From Rhodococcus opacus B4 (GTDB lineage Bacteria; Actinomycetota; Actinomycetes; Mycobacteriales; Mycobacteriaceae): DNA of 64,000 bases. The notes under the pieces were generated by a model, which searched no databases, was not told the DNA's origin, and saw nothing but the letters and a program-made list of their open reading frames with translations. The position numbers were made by a program, and so were the translations under genes. The first letter of the stretch is position 1. The number at the start of each line of letters is the position of its first letter. The stretch is taken from positions 310,001-374,000 of the forward strand of contig NC_012520.1 in the NCBI RefSeq assembly GCF_000010805.1. The letters are read 5' to 3'. Positions 39,124 through 48,638 of the stretch are shown here, one piece after another.

Positions 39124-39325
39124 CTCGGTCCTCCATTTCCGTACCGGAGGGGCCGTACATCGCCGGTACCGTCGACCGAATCACATCACGCACCTCGGTC
39201 GGCGGTCGAGTGGCACCGGCGGCCCGTGCATCGGACCGATCAGACGACGTCGCCGCGGCGAGCGGCGCGCCGTTCCCGGTGGGCGTGGTCTTCGGGGCGT
39301 GGGTGCCTCGATATCGGTACCGTCG

Positions 39326-39637
39326 GTGCCCGTGGGCACCAAGGGGCAGCGGCGAGCCGATCGGGCGCTGGTCGCCGCATATCACGAGGCCCGGCTGGGT
39401 GAGCTGATCGAGTGTGTCGCTGCCGAGGTGGACCGCTTCCGGGCCGGTGAGGTGGACGCGTACGCCGTCGATGAGGCCCTGCACCACTATCATCTCGCGG
39501 CGAAACAACTGTGGACGTTCTGCTGGTCCGGATCCGGCGCCCAGGTCGAGTTCACCGCGCGTGCGGTGGAACGGCTAGCGGCAGACGGCGAGGCGATCGA
39601 CTGGTGGGAACGCGCCACACCTCGCCGCCGGGAGTAA
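39326..39637 (+). CDS. Hypothetical helical protein (about 103 residues)
   Basis: The frame from GTG 39326 (or GTG 39332) reads TKGQRRADRALVAAYHEARL, LIECVAAEVDRFRAGEVDAY and AVDEALHHYHLAAKQLWTFC, ending DWWERATPRRRE. The EALHHYHLAAKQLWTFC part resembles small helical proteins often found on actinobacterial mobile elements. Function unknown; start uncertain. Confidence 0.55.
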   Translation: MPVGTKGQRRADRALVAAYHEARLGELIECVAAEVDRFRAGEVDAYAVDEALHHYHLAAKQLWTFCWSGSGAQVEFTARAVERLAADGEAIDWWERATPRRRE

Positions 39638-39916
39638 TACACGTCCGCTGCCGCGAGCGTCGGTGCGAGCCGGGGACGGTGAAGGCCTGCCACCGTATTG
39701 TGGTCAGCGCCGCTCGCTCCCATTTTCGGGCGGCCTCGACCCGTCGGCCGGTACACAGTGCGACCCGCGATTGGCCAGCAGGGCAAGGGGCCAGCACTGG
39801 TACGCCAGTTCACAGGTATTCACCGGCGGTGAGGGTGACGGCGATGATCGCTGCGGCGGCCCTCACTGTGACCGAAACACACCGCCCGTGGTTACTAAAC
39901 ACTCGCAGTCTCAAAC
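39638..39916. other. Gene-free stretch
   Basis: No supported gene. It separates two convergent genes and may hold terminators, but no clear hairpin was seen. Confidence 0.3.
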
Positions 39917-41179
39917 TCAGGTGCGGGCGTGACCGACGATGTCCTCCGTGAACGCCTGCATCATCTCGGCGGTGAGGGTGGGACGCACCGTGCCGATCAC
40001 GTCCAGGTAGTCCTGGGTGCCGGCGTGGCAGCGTCCACCCGAATCGACGCTGCACTCGAAGGTCGCCTGTGCAACGGTCCGTGCCGCGTGCGCGACATCG
40101 GCGGGCGTGTAGCCCTCGGTCGCCGCAACGAGGGCAGACACGTCGACCTGCTCGTTGCCGAGGTACCGCTCCCACAGGGCGTGCCGGGCCTCCGAGTCGG
40201 GCGCCCCGATCGGCAGCACATAGTCGAAACGTCCGTGTCGAAGGAATGCATCATCCAGTGCTCGAACGGAATTGGTCGCGCACACCAGTAACCGTCCGCT
40301 GCGTTCGCGGAAGTTGACGATCGACTTCAGCAGTTCGTTCACCACCCCGACGGACTGCGAACCGGGCCGGCGGCGGGCCGCCACCTCCTCCACCTCGTCG
40401 ATGAAGACGACGACGTGCTCGAGTTCACCCATCGACGCGAACGCCTCCCCGAGACCGGCGGCGAGCCCGTTCTCGCCGGCCGCGAGCCGCGATGGGAACA
40501 GTTCGACGAACGGCCAGCCGAGCCGGCTGGCGATGGCACGCGCGAACGTCGTCTTCCCGGTTCCCGGCGGTCCGAACAGCACCACCGCGCGCGGTGCCGC
40601 CACCCCGTGGTCGGCGGCCAGCGCCGGCCTCGACAGCGGGAGCACGATCTTGCGTTCGATCAGCGACTTCTCCCGGGTCATTCCGGCGACCTGTTTCCAC
40701 AGTCCGGCGGGCGGCACCGCACCGCCGAGAGTCGCCAGGACCCCGGCCGTGCGGGGCGACACCGTCCCGAGCTTCTCGTAGTACGTGACTCCGCTGCGGG
40801 TAGTGAATCCGGAATTGCTCAGCGCGGTGGCACCTGTCTCACCTTCGGGGAGGAGCGCGCTCACTCGTCGCACTCCTTTGGCGAGGAGCTGGTGCTCGAG
40901 CTGAGACAACAGGGCGCTGCCGAGCCCTTGACCCCGCCATTCGGGATCGAGGGAGAGGCGCATGACCCAGGCGCGGTCCTCGTCGACGCGAGCAACTGCC
41001 GTCCCGATGATGTGCCCGTCCCGCACCGCGACGACGGCGGGGTGACGGTTCAGCAGACTCCCGACCACATCCGAGAGCGCGAACAGGGGCAGTTGGTCCG
41101 TGGTGGTGGAACTGCTGTCCATGCGCACGACGGCCTCGAGGTCCTCGGGTTCGAAGTCTCGGATGGTCCAGGCGTCCAT
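39917..41179 (-). CDS. GNAT acetyltransferase fused to an AAA+ ATPase
   Basis: The 420-residue protein combines an N-terminal GNAT domain (residues 1-140; IGTAVARVDEDRAWVMRLSL and the acetyl-CoA loop R-G-Q-G-L-G-S-A at 82-89) with a C-terminal AAA+ module. The AAA+ part has Walker A GPPGTGKTT (203-211), Walker B VVVFIDEVEE, sensor 1 LLVCATN and arginine-finger region FLRHGRFDYVLP, close to the FtsH/CDC48-type AAA core. A protein that both acetylates and remodels a target, or whose ATPase is gated by acetyl-CoA, is suggested. No partner gene is adjacent. Nothing appears truncated. Confidence 0.85.
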   Translation of the reverse strand: MDAWTIRDFEPEDLEAVVRMDSSSTTTDQLPLFALSDVVGSLLNRHPAVVAVRDGHIIGTAVARVDEDRAWVMRLSLDPEWRGQGLGSALLSQLEHQLLAKGVRRVSALLPEGETGATALSNSGFTTRSGVTYYEKLGTVSPRTAGVLATLGGAVPPAGLWKQVAGMTREKSLIERKIVLPLSRPALAADHGVAAPRAVVLFGPPGTGKTTFARAIASRLGWPFVELFPSRLAAGENGLAAGLGEAFASMGELEHVVVFIDEVEEVAARRRPGSQSVGVVNELLKSIVNFRERSGRLLVCATNSVRALDDAFLRHGRFDYVLPIGAPDSEARHALWERYLGNEQVDVSALVAATEGYTPADVAHAARTVAQATFECSVDSGGRCHAGTQDYLDVIGTVRPTLTAEMMQAFTEDIVGHART

Positions 41180-42105
41180 GCGCCCTCCCTGAAGTGGATG
41201 GCGAAATCCTCAGCGTACGTCTGCGGTGCGTACTTGTTAACCGCCCGCGATCTGGGCGACGGTGTGTTCCCCGGAGTCGTGCCGGCGTTGAGCGAGTTCG
41301 ATCCGGTCCGCGCTGAGCTTCGAGGGCCGTCCACCCTCACGTCAGCGGGCACGGGCGGCCAGCCGCGCTCCGTCTTTCGGTCGCGGAATTGGACCGCGGT
41401 GACGGCCAGGGTGACCACGGAAGGGCGGCGGAGAAGTAGATCATCGTGTCGCCCAGCTGGGTTTGGGTGCCTGGTAGCCGACGATCGCCGTGCTTCTCGC
41501 CATTCCCAGGTATCGGTCGTCAGCGGGGTCCAGACGGTGGTCACGGCGGCGAGAACGAAGAGTGGGCGGTGGGCCCCGCCCGCTGCCGTAGCGTCCGATT
41601 GGTGGTGTGGGGGTCGGTGAAGCGTGTGCGTCGCGGCGGGAGGGTGATCGTGGTCAGGGCGTGCTGGTGTCGGCGATGGTCGTGGTCGCGGTGACCACTG
41701 CCGGGTTCTCACGGCGGGGTGCTGGTTGCTCGTGCTCACTCTCGTCGACCGGAGTCGCCGCAGGTAGCTCCGCTGGTCAGCGGTGTTTCGGCTGCTCCGA
41801 GCGATCAGGGGTTGGAGGTCGAGGATCGTGTCACCGATGCGAGTGCGGACGCCAGGTGGCCATGGATCGAACCGGTCGACGCGTCGCGTGGGCACCGAAA
41901 TATTGGCGGAGAGGTGCGGCGCACGGGATCCGGGGGAACGCGGCGCGCTGCCCGGTGGGTGGAGGGCGTGTCGGCGATGACGTCGGCTTCGTTCCCCTGT
42001 GGGTGGCGAGTGGATCCAGATCCGGACTGTGTGATGTGCGGCGGGGCGGCGTTCCAGCACCACATGTACGCCAGTTTCGGGGTCTGCTGATTCGAGACAG
42101 GCGTA
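41180..42105. other. Degraded stretch without intact gene
   Basis: No intact gene. On the minus strand around 41800-41890 the text PPGVRTRIGDTILDLQPLI resembles the N-terminus of fumarylacetoacetase-like proteins, probably a small relic. Other frames are compositional only. Confidence 0.3.
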
Positions 42106-42210
42106 TACGAGTGCGCGCCACCCTTGTTCATGCTCGGCATGCGCGAAGCCTTGCTCGACAAGGACGTCGCGGCCGACAACATCCACTACGAAGTCTTCGG
42201 CCCGGACAGC
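42106..42210 (+). pseudogene. Fragment of a flavohemoprotein/NADPH-reductase C-terminus
   Basis: The short text C-A-P-P-L-F-M-L-G-M-R-E-A-L-L followed by VAADNIHYEVFGPDSW is the typical end of ferredoxin-reductase-type domains (C-G-P-x-x-F-M and I-H-x-E-x-F-G-P). The rest of the enzyme is absent; only about 35 residues remain. Confidence 0.6.
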
Positions 42211-42699
42211 TGGGCGGCCGCTCCAGAGGTGGCGAAGATCATCGCCGCCGTGCGGCGTAAGCCTTCGACATCGGCCCCGCCGTTCGTGCGGCCCTGGGCG
42301 GAACAGCACGAGATCGGCTGTCCCGACGACGACAAGGAGGTTAGGGCAGCGGGACGTCGGCGCGCTTACCCTGATCGGTCTGCTCGTCTTTCGCGTGCTG
42401 AACAGAATCGGGAGGGTCAGGTCAGGACCGCGACGATGACCGTGTTCGCGGCGCCGGTGGTGCAGGACGGGCTCGGACACTGCTCATTCCGACTGAGTTG
42501 ACCCAACTGGCCGATATCGCGATCGAGCATCCACCCGAAACCCGGACGCGGTCAGTGTTTTTCGCGGTCGTTCTGGCTTCGTCACTGCCGTTGGGCGAGG
42601 AGGCGTTGCTGGTGTCAGTCCGAACGGTCCCACAGGCACTTATTGGCCGCCTTCTTCTGCCAGCCTCCACTGACGTCGGGCTGCGGAAGGATGATCCCG
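42211..42699. other. Gene-free stretch
   Basis: No supported gene. Open frames in this stretch lack motifs and starts. Confidence 0.3.
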
Positions 42700-43008
42700 T
42701 CATTCGTTTCCGGGTTCCTTCTTCTGGCGGTCGGGCACGAACCGTGATCTTATGGCCATGAGAAAACCTATCGTCTTCACGAAGACGGAGGCGAAGATCT
42801 TCCACCAGAGGGGTTGACCGGACAGGACGGCTCCGGCTATCCAGCAGAGGGTGCCGGCCACGGCTAGAGATGTCGACCACGTGTGTAGGCCATGGTGAGC
42901 GGTCTGCCTCGATCCGCGGACCAGGTCGCTCAGTCCGACGATGCCGATGAGGCTGATTCCGACGAAGTACAGCGCGACGCTCAAGGCGGACCTCCGATCG
43001 TTCGACAC
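42700..43008 (-). CDS. Small membrane protein (102 residues)
   Basis: From GTG 43008 the product has three hydrophobic segments (SVALYFVGISLIGIVGLSDL, STSLAVAGTLCWIAGAVL and WWKIFASVFVKTIGFLMAI) and a basic end. No family is recognised. The hydrophobic pattern and locally lower GC support a real gene. Confidence 0.6.
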   Translation of the reverse strand: MSNDRRSALSVALYFVGISLIGIVGLSDLVRGSRQTAHHGLHTWSTSLAVAGTLCWIAGAVLSGQPLWWKIFASVFVKTIGFLMAIRSRFVPDRQKKEPGNE

Positions 43009-43197
43009 TGCCGATGCTCGGGCTCGACGGGTCAGTGTGCGCCGACCCGCCTCGACGGCGTCCCGCTCACGCTTCGTTTCCCGGTGGTGCAGGATGTGGT
43101 GTCGGAAGGGATGGGAGTCGGGGGTCAGTCGCCGAGTTCACCGATATCTCCCATAACATCCCGCAGTTGTATCCGCCGGCCGGGGTGGCAGATGCCG

Positions 43198-43425
43198 CTA
43201 CAGGGTCGAGCGGGTCAGCCCGGTCTTGTCGGTGATCTCGGCGATGGTGGCGCGCGCGCTCGCGCAGCTCGGTGGCGTAGGCGAACTGGGCGTCGGTGAC
43301 CACGCTGGGCCGGCCGACCCGGCGGCCCTTCTCGGTGGCCACCATGCGGGCGTGGGCGGCGCGCTCGACGGCGTAGGTGCGTTCCATCTGCCCGAACAGT
43401 GCCAGCAGCGCTTGGCGTCATAATT
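43198..43425 (-). pseudogene. Serine resolvase C-terminal fragment (copy 2)
   Basis: The text ALFGQMERTYAVERAAHARM, TEKGRRVGRPSVVTDAQFAYA and, after a frame change at about 43255, ATIAEITDKTGLTRSTL is nearly the same as the corresponding part of the resolvase at 32157-33033. Only the end of the catalytic helix and the helix-turn-helix remain. The 5' part is replaced at about 43425 by unrelated sequence. Confidence 0.75.
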
Positions 43426-43998
43426 CGGTGATGTTGTGCTGTCGATCGGTTGAGGCCGCCGACCTTCGCTGGGACACCCTCGGTTGGTGGATCCTCTGCT
43501 GGGATCCGATCCCAGATCCCGAGACGACACTGCGGGATTGGGCGATCCCCAGCTGCACTGGCGTCCCGAATCGAACACCGTCACCGCACCGGCTACCCAG
43601 GGCATCGCCGACCTCGTGCGGACCGCCCGCCGGGCCGTCCGCACGTACGCGCGGATCGGTTCCTCCGCCTCCCACAGGACGGACGGGTTGACCACCGGGC
43701 GGCCGGACAGCCGTGCGCCGAGCTACGACACTGGAAAGAGATGACCCGGTACCGGCGGCACCCCCGTGTTCACGACGTCAGGCGCCGCGGCGCTCAAACC
43801 TAGCGCGACCGATCTCCTCCTTGTACGGGCCACTGATGGACAGCGGGCGGGAGAAATCGGGCGGGAGAAATGCAGTGACGGCGCTCGGGGGGCTCTGCGC
43901 CGTCGCCGCGAACGGGCCTGTCGTTGATAGCGGCGCACCATGGGGCATCGGAAGTGCTAGCCGGAGACGGCTCGTAGCCCAGTGTGCGGGTGCGCGGG
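43426..43998. other. Gene-free stretch
   Basis: No supported gene. This follows the resolvase junction and contains only compositional open frames. Confidence 0.3.
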
Positions 43999-44331
43999 TC
44001 ACGCCAGCTTCGCGACCGTCAGCAGGACCGCCGAGTCCACCAACGCTTCGAGGCTGTGCCGGGCGTCGGGCACGATGAGCAGGTCACCCGCACGCCCCTC
44101 CCACGACAGCTCGCCGGCCCTGAGCCGGACCCGGCCGGACAAGACCTGCACCGTCGCCTCACCCGGATTCGCATGCTCCCCGAGAACGGCACCCTCGATC
44201 ATGCCGATCACCGTCTGCCGCAAGACCTTCTCATGCCCGCCGTAGACGGTGTCGGCGGTGTGACCACCACCGGCTGTGGCCGCCTGTTTCACCTGCTGAC
44301 GAGCCAAGGCTTCGAGAGAAACCCGCTGCAT
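43999..44331 (-). CDS. Cupin-domain protein
   Basis: The 110-residue protein is a single small cupin: TVIGMIEGAVLGEHANPGEATVQVLSGRVRL (motif 1-like, with an H-x-N-P-G-E-A-T pattern) and GDLLIVPDARHSLEALVDSAVLLTV (motif 2-like). Some metal ligands are conserved. Such stand-alone cupins are often small-molecule binding proteins of unknown substrate. It starts at ATG 44331. Confidence 0.8.
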   Translation of the reverse strand: MQRVSLEALARQQVKQAATAGGGHTADTVYGGHEKVLRQTVIGMIEGAVLGEHANPGEATVQVLSGRVRLRAGELSWEGRAGDLLIVPDARHSLEALVDSAVLLTVAKLA

Positions 44332-44684
44332 GCCGCTAGTCTATCCACCCGCACCGGGTTCAGGGCGCGTCGACAGTCGGCTTCGCCGCGGAGTCACGGC
44401 CCGGCCGCCCACGCACTTACATTCTTCAACTGGAACGTAGGCACGTGTCCACGGCAGCCAAAGGACGGACCGGAAGTGAAGATTCCTCGAAGCACCCACG
44501 CGGAGCAAGGCCCCACCAACCGGGCTCGGCGGTGGGCTTGCGTCAGCGGGGAGCTTTCTGCTGACGCCGAGGCCGGCGATGGCGCTCGACAAGCTTGGCG
44601 CCCGTGTCCGTCAGATGACCGCCGACAAGAACTGACCTCGCCGCTCGTCGGCGAGGCGACCGGCTATCTGCGGTCGATGCCGCT
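44332..44684. other. Gene-free stretch
   Basis: Nothing supported. It includes the promoter side of the cupin gene; an A+T-richer spot is seen at 44416-44432. Confidence 0.3.
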
Positions 44685-45059
44685 CTAATTTCTCGTTGTG
44701 CTCACGCCACGCCGGGAAAGAGGACGCTCGCCTCGGCCGCGAATGGGTGCGGCGGGGCCGCAACTGCGCAGTTGCCACCGGGTGATCGTGCCGTCCGGCC
44801 CGCAGGTGTGGCCGGTGGCCAGCGCCAGGTCGATCCGGGACCGGACCGCGTTCTGTCTGGCCGGATCGACGGCGAACACGATCCGAATCCGGACCTCGTC
44901 GCCGAGTCGGTCGGCGTGGGTGTGATGCGGTGCGAGGGAGCGAGGCGGCTGGCGTCCCCAGTGCGTGCACAACGCGGAGGTGACCGCGGCGCCGGGCGCG
45001 CCGGTATCGGCATCCGGTGTCATGACCAGGACGGCTTGGTGAGCGAACACGCTCCGCAT
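44685..45059 (-). CDS. Hypothetical protein (124 residues)
   Basis: The product starts MRSVFAHQAVLVMTPDADTG and contains AAVTSALCTHWGRQPPRSLAPHHT, GDEVRIRIVFAVDPARQNAVRSRIDLALATG and a GTITRWQLRSC-type end. An alpha/beta fold with His/Cys residues is likely. No named family is recognised. The last 20 residues (RGRGERPLSRRG) look like read-through into non-coding sequence, so the 3' end may be altered. Confidence 0.5.
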   Translation of the reverse strand: MRSVFAHQAVLVMTPDADTGAPGAAVTSALCTHWGRQPPRSLAPHHTHADRLGDEVRIRIVFAVDPARQNAVRSRIDLALATGHTCGPDGTITRWQLRSCGPAAPIRGRGERPLSRRGVSTTRN

Positions 45060-45318
45060 ATCTCGTAGTGTGCTCCCCGGCCGGAAGCCCTGTCATCCAC
45101 AAGTGGCGCACAACCTGTCCGACACGTCCACCGTCCTCGGAGCGGGGCCCGTCATCGGGGAACCCCGGCGCCAGGACAGGGTGGCGGGACCGTCCACCGA
45201 TGTCAGGTGTGGTCGGGGCAGAGCAATGCCGGACCGGTGTGCCATCGGGTCGATGCGAGCCACCGTTGCACCGAGTCGGGTAGCCCACCGGTCTCGGTGG
45301 CTTCCGCGAGGACACCGG

Positions 45319-45680
45319 TCAGGATGGGACCGTCGCTCGCACCGAGCAGGCGATGTCGAACGCAGGGTGGGCGGGTTCGCAATGGCGGCAATGACTTCGG
45401 CTGAGCACGCCAGGATGGTCCGGGTCCGGGTGCAGCCAGGTGACGGCGAGGTCGGCGCGTTGGTGGGCGGCCTCGGCGCGGGTGGCCGGTTCGTGCCGCA
45501 GGTCGGGCAGGCGCGTGACGTCCTCGCCGTCGCGGTAGGGGAGACCACCTCGTCGGCCGAGTGTGCATCGGAACCGCCGGTGGTCCGTGTATTCAGGTGC
45601 CCGTACACGGTGGTGCGGGGCACGTTCAGCATGGCCGCGATCTGGGCGACCGTGTGCTTGTCTCTCTTCCCCGCGGATGC
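45319..45680 (-). pseudogene. Resolvase C-terminal remnant with zinc-binding tail (copy 3)
   Basis: On the minus strand KHTVAQIAAMLNVPRTTVYGHL is the resolvase helix-turn-helix. It is followed by C-P-T-C and, after a frame change near 45490, by RADLAVTWLHPDPDHPG and C-R-H-C-E-P. The tail matches the one after resolvase copy 1 (LAFLWLHLD ... SCSRCGP). The catalytic part is absent. Confidence 0.6.
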
Positions 45681-46007
45681 GGTTCCTGAGTGTGAATCTC
45701 AGCGATCTCGACGCGTGCCTGGATTGGTTCGCCGAGGTGACCATGACGTGGGCATCGACGACACCGACGACGTGGTCGCCGTCTCACTGGACTTCGCGCT
45801 GATCCACCTCGGTACCGAGACCCGATAGCCCACCCATCGCGTCGATGCGGTGGCTTCGGTGGCTGCGCGGCCGGTGGTGGGATCGGTGTGACGTTACCAA
45901 CGGTATAGAGATTCCGAACCCGCCCAGTCCGATCCGGCGCCGACGGCGGATCGCCGAACTGTCCTCCGGGTTCGTCGATACGTGTTCCTGATCGGGTGCG
46001 CGAGGTG
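45681..46007. other. Gene-free stretch
   Basis: No supported gene. Confidence 0.3.
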
Positions 46008-46202
46008 TCAGGCCGCCAGGTCGTGGCCGGGGGCATTCAGGTCGGTCCAGGTGCACAGTGTGGTGAGGTGTCCTGCGGCATCGATCGCCATCGCGCGGTG
46101 CCGGCCGGGATGCCATTTGTCGGCGGTGCACAGCACCGTGGTGCCGTGCCACTGCCGGCGGTCACCGCAGAGTCGGCGTTCGTGAATTTCATTCTCGTAC
46201 AT
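46008..46202 (-). CDS. Small hypothetical protein (64 residues)
   Basis: The ATG at 46202 has GAGGAG at a good distance. The product reads YENEIHERRLCGDRRQWHG, then TTVLCTADKWHPGRHRAMAI and TTLCTWTDLNAPGHDLAA. It has three Cys and several His residues, possibly a small metal site. No family is recognised. Confidence 0.55.
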   Translation of the reverse strand: MYENEIHERRLCGDRRQWHGTTVLCTADKWHPGRHRAMAIDAAGHLTTLCTWTDLNAPGHDLAA

Positions 46203-46263
46203 CGCTTTCTCCTCACCTGGTCGGGGAGGGATGAAACGATAGGGCAGGTCACGTCCCGACTGG

Positions 46264-46629
46264 TTACCGGGATGTTGCGGTGGTCGCGGCGAGCTTGCGT
46301 TCGGCGTGGGCGTCGTTGCTGTCGCTGCCGGTCGCGTCGGCCTGGGTTCGCTGGTTCGACTCGATTATCAGCTGGTCGGTGGTCATGACGCCGGAGTACG
46401 GGGCCTTCACCATCCGGCCGTCGCGGTCTCCGGGAGGGAGCGTGGGGTAGGTGCCCGAGGCGTCGATCGCCCCGAAGACCTTGTAGCCCTCGGTTGCCGC
46501 CAGGGCAACGGTGTTGGCGCGGACCTGCGTGAACGGTTGGTCGTTGACCACCTGGAACAGGCCGCTCCGGTGGTCGATGAGCGGCTACACCGCCTCGTCG
46601 GGGTCGATGAGACCCAGGTTCTTCGTCAT
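46264..46629 (-). pseudogene. Isochorismatase-type hydrolase with internal deletion and in-frame stop
   Basis: The start (ATG 46629) reads TKNLGLIDPDEAV, then a TAG stop (46585-46587), then PLIDHRSGLFQVVNDQ and RANTVALA, the normal N-terminus of YcaC-like cysteine hydrolases. The text jumps directly to EGYKVFGAIDASGTYP, which belongs about 100 residues further on, so the segment with the catalytic cysteine is deleted. It lies divergent from a MarR regulator, its probable former controller. Confidence 0.75.
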
Positions 46630-46803
46630 GTCCGGCTCCTTCGGTAGGAGGCCTTCACGCAATAATTCAAGTTTCTATTACCTTCAACGTTGGCCGCGTC
46701 TGGTTTATTCCCAGGAGATTTGGTTCCCCAATACGCCCCCCATCTCGGCGAGCAGTACAGTTCTTAACTAGGGGTAGGTGAGCGGCAAAAGGGGCGTGGG
46801 ACG
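46630..46803. promoter_or_regulatory. Divergent promoter region of the MarR gene and the broken hydrolase
   Basis: The region is A+T-rich for this genome (CAATAATTCAAGTTTCTATT; TTAACTAGG), as expected for a MarR-controlled divergent promoter. No perfect palindrome was recognised. Confidence 0.45.
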
Positions 46804-47250
46804 GTGCGGAGCAGGTTGACCGAACAACAGCGTCAGGCCTGGCGGGTGTACATCGAGGGCAGCCTGCGGCTGGAGACCCGGCTGGATGAGGCGCTGCGCG
46901 CGGCGACCGGGCTGAGCATGATCGATTACCACGTCTTGCTGTTGCTGTCCGAGGCCCCGGACCAGCGGTTACGGATGAGTGAGCTCGCCGCCCGAATGGT
47001 GTTCTCCCGTAGCCGCATCACCTACCAGATCGGGTCGATGCGCAAACGGGGCCTTGTTGCGCGGGAACCGGCACCCGACGACGGCCGGGGGAGCCGGGCG
47101 GTGTTGACCGCGTCAGGCCTGCGGGCGTTACATCAGGCCGTCCCTCCTCACGCGCAGAGCGCCCGTGAGCTCTTCCTCGACGATCTCGATCCGGCGGAAC
47201 TCGACTGCCTCGAGCGGGTCTTTACCCGGTTGACCGAACGGCTCCATTAG
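46804..47250 (+). CDS. MarR-family transcriptional regulator
   Basis: The 148-residue protein has the MarR winged helix: GLSMIDYHVLLLLSEAPDQRLRMSELAARMVFSRSRITYQIGSM (helix-turn-helix) and a wing LVAREPAPDDGRGSRAVLTASG, with helices at both ends for dimerisation. The start is GTG 46804. It is divergent from the broken isochorismatase-type hydrolase gene. It looks intact although its likely target is not. Confidence 0.88.
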   Translation: MRSRLTEQQRQAWRVYIEGSLRLETRLDEALRAATGLSMIDYHVLLLLSEAPDQRLRMSELAARMVFSRSRITYQIGSMRKRGLVAREPAPDDGRGSRAVLTASGLRALHQAVPPHAQSARELFLDDLDPAELDCLERVFTRLTERLH

Positions 47251-47448
47251 CGGAGCGCCGCGCTCGCGCCGCCCAGGCCGGCGCGGAAGGGCTCCGTTCC
47301 GCACGTACCGTGTGTCCGGCGGATTGTCGGCAAGTCGCCGTGCGCGAGCTGAGAGGCCACGGTACCGACCGTCGCCGCGGAGGGCGTCGGGGTCAAGTCC
47401 CAGGACGTGGTGTACGAAGCAGCCGTGTGATTCCTCGTCGGTGGGTGG

Positions 47449-47690
47449 TCATGCGGTCAGCGCGGGTGTCACCTCCTCGGCCGATTCCGCAGTGTCGCCC
47501 GCGGTGCTGGCGCCGCGAGAGCGAGCCAGGACGTCGAGCCCGAGATAACGGCGGGCTTCGATCCATTCATGCTGCTCGGCGAGAACCGCGCCGACGAGCC
47601 GGATCAGCGCGGTGCGGTCGGGGAAGATTCCGACGACATCGGTCCTCCGGCGGATCTCCTTATTCAGTCGCTCCTTTATCCGGCCCTCGG
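47449..47690 (-). pseudogene. IS256-family transposase, C-terminal fragment
   Basis: The text [39 protein letters not shown] and [15 protein letters not shown] is the conserved end of Mutator/IS256 transposases, followed by a stop at 47449. The rest of the element is missing. A 9-bp inverted repeat (47678-47698) falls inside the coding text. Confidence 0.8.
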
Positions 47691-47721
47691 GGCCGGATCA
47701 ACCCCTGGCGGTCGATTTGAG

Positions 47722-48003
47722 TCAGCGGTCGAGGCGGTGCAGGTGGTCGGTGAGGGTGCCGGCGACGCGGTGGTGACGGGCGGCTTCGTCGAGCCAACCA
47801 CGGTCGCGGGCGTCGGCCTCGAGGGCCTGGATGTCGGTGCGGTGCGCCTCGAGCGCACCGCGGAATTCCGGTCCGGTGACGAAGTTGTCGCAGGTTTCGC
47901 AGATGTTGGCGTAGGGGCAGGCGCCGGACGCTTCGTGGCGGGAGCAGTAGCCGTGGGCAACACGGGTTTTGAGCATCTCGCTGCCGAGCCAGCTGACGGT
48001 GTC
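47722..48003 (-). pseudogene. C-terminal Cys-motif fragment of a site-specific integrase (minus-strand copy)
   Basis: The fragment has KTRVAHGYCSRHEASGACPY, ANICETCDNF and a helical tail up to a stop at 47722. C-x8-C-x6-C-x2-C ends are typical of actinobacterial Tn554-like tyrosine recombinases. The catalytic domain is absent on this strand. A similar fragment on the other strand starts right next to it. Confidence 0.6.
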
Positions 48004-48314
48004 GGGTCTCCGAGAAGGTCGAGGCACTCTACGACGCACCCCGCGAACTGCCCGCCGATGACGAGGGGACCGAGATGCGGAAGCTACGCTCCGAGATGCA
48101 CCGCCGGATGCTCGGCAACGGCTACTGCGCCCGACCCGTGGGACTCGACTGCCACTTCGAATCCATCTGCGAATCCTGCACGTTCTTCCAGACCACCATC
48201 GAGTTCCGCCCCACCCTGCAATCGCAGCGCGACGACGCCGCCGAAAAGGGCCAACTCGGTCGGCAGAAGATCTTCGACGGACTGCTCACCCGACTCGACC
48301 AGTCCGCCTCCTGA
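48003..48314 (+). pseudogene. C-terminal Cys-motif fragment of a second integrase (plus-strand copy)
   Basis: The plus-strand text reads MRKLRSEMHRRMLGNGYCAR, then LDCHFESICESCTFFQTTIE and a tail ending in a stop at 48314. It shares the G-Y-C ... C ... I-C-E-x-C arrangement with the neighbouring minus-strand fragment, but it is a different gene. The two fragments are head to head around 48003. Confidence 0.6.
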
Positions 48315-48440
48315 CATGATCACCTTGACAAGATCACCCACATAATGCCCGAGCAGCGCCATCAACGCTTGCAGACTCATCCCGGCGTTGGCGAGCTCGG
48401 TGGCCCAGGTATGCCTTGTGTCCGCAGTGGCCGTGTGCGG
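48300..48440 (-). pseudogene. Tyrosine-recombinase catalytic fragment
   Basis: A short minus-strand text, T-R-H-T-W-A-T-E-L-A-N-A-G, then MSLQALMALLGH, is the box II region of tyrosine recombinases (the H-x-x-R/H-T-x-A-T pattern before the catalytic tyrosine). It then runs into unrelated sequence, so the tyrosine is lost. Confidence 0.65.
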
Positions 48441-48638
48441 TCGGGTTCGTGTTGCGTTTGAAGTGGATGGTTCCCGGCGCGGGGTTCGCGACGCTGGTGG
48501 CCGGCTGTATAGCGATAAGATCGGCTCTCGCGGCCACCCCGATCGTCGGCGCTCGGCTGGGCGGTGACGGCCGCCCCGCCCTCACGTGAGCACTTCCGCG
48601 GCGCGCAGCCCACAACGAGGGCCCGGGCCGTCCGGTGA

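Noticed and set aside
37337..39508. A 723-codon minus-strand open frame
   Set aside because: It is the antisense shadow of the 436-residue plus-strand gene; its sequence is low-complexity, Arg/His/Pro-rich.
41800..41890. Fumarylacetoacetase gene
   Set aside because: Only about 20 residues resemble its N-terminus; too little for a feature.
41050..42480. A 476-codon minus-strand open frame
   Set aside because: It overlaps the start of the GNAT-AAA+ gene in another frame, has no domain and is rich in Arg, Thr and His as expected for a shadow frame.
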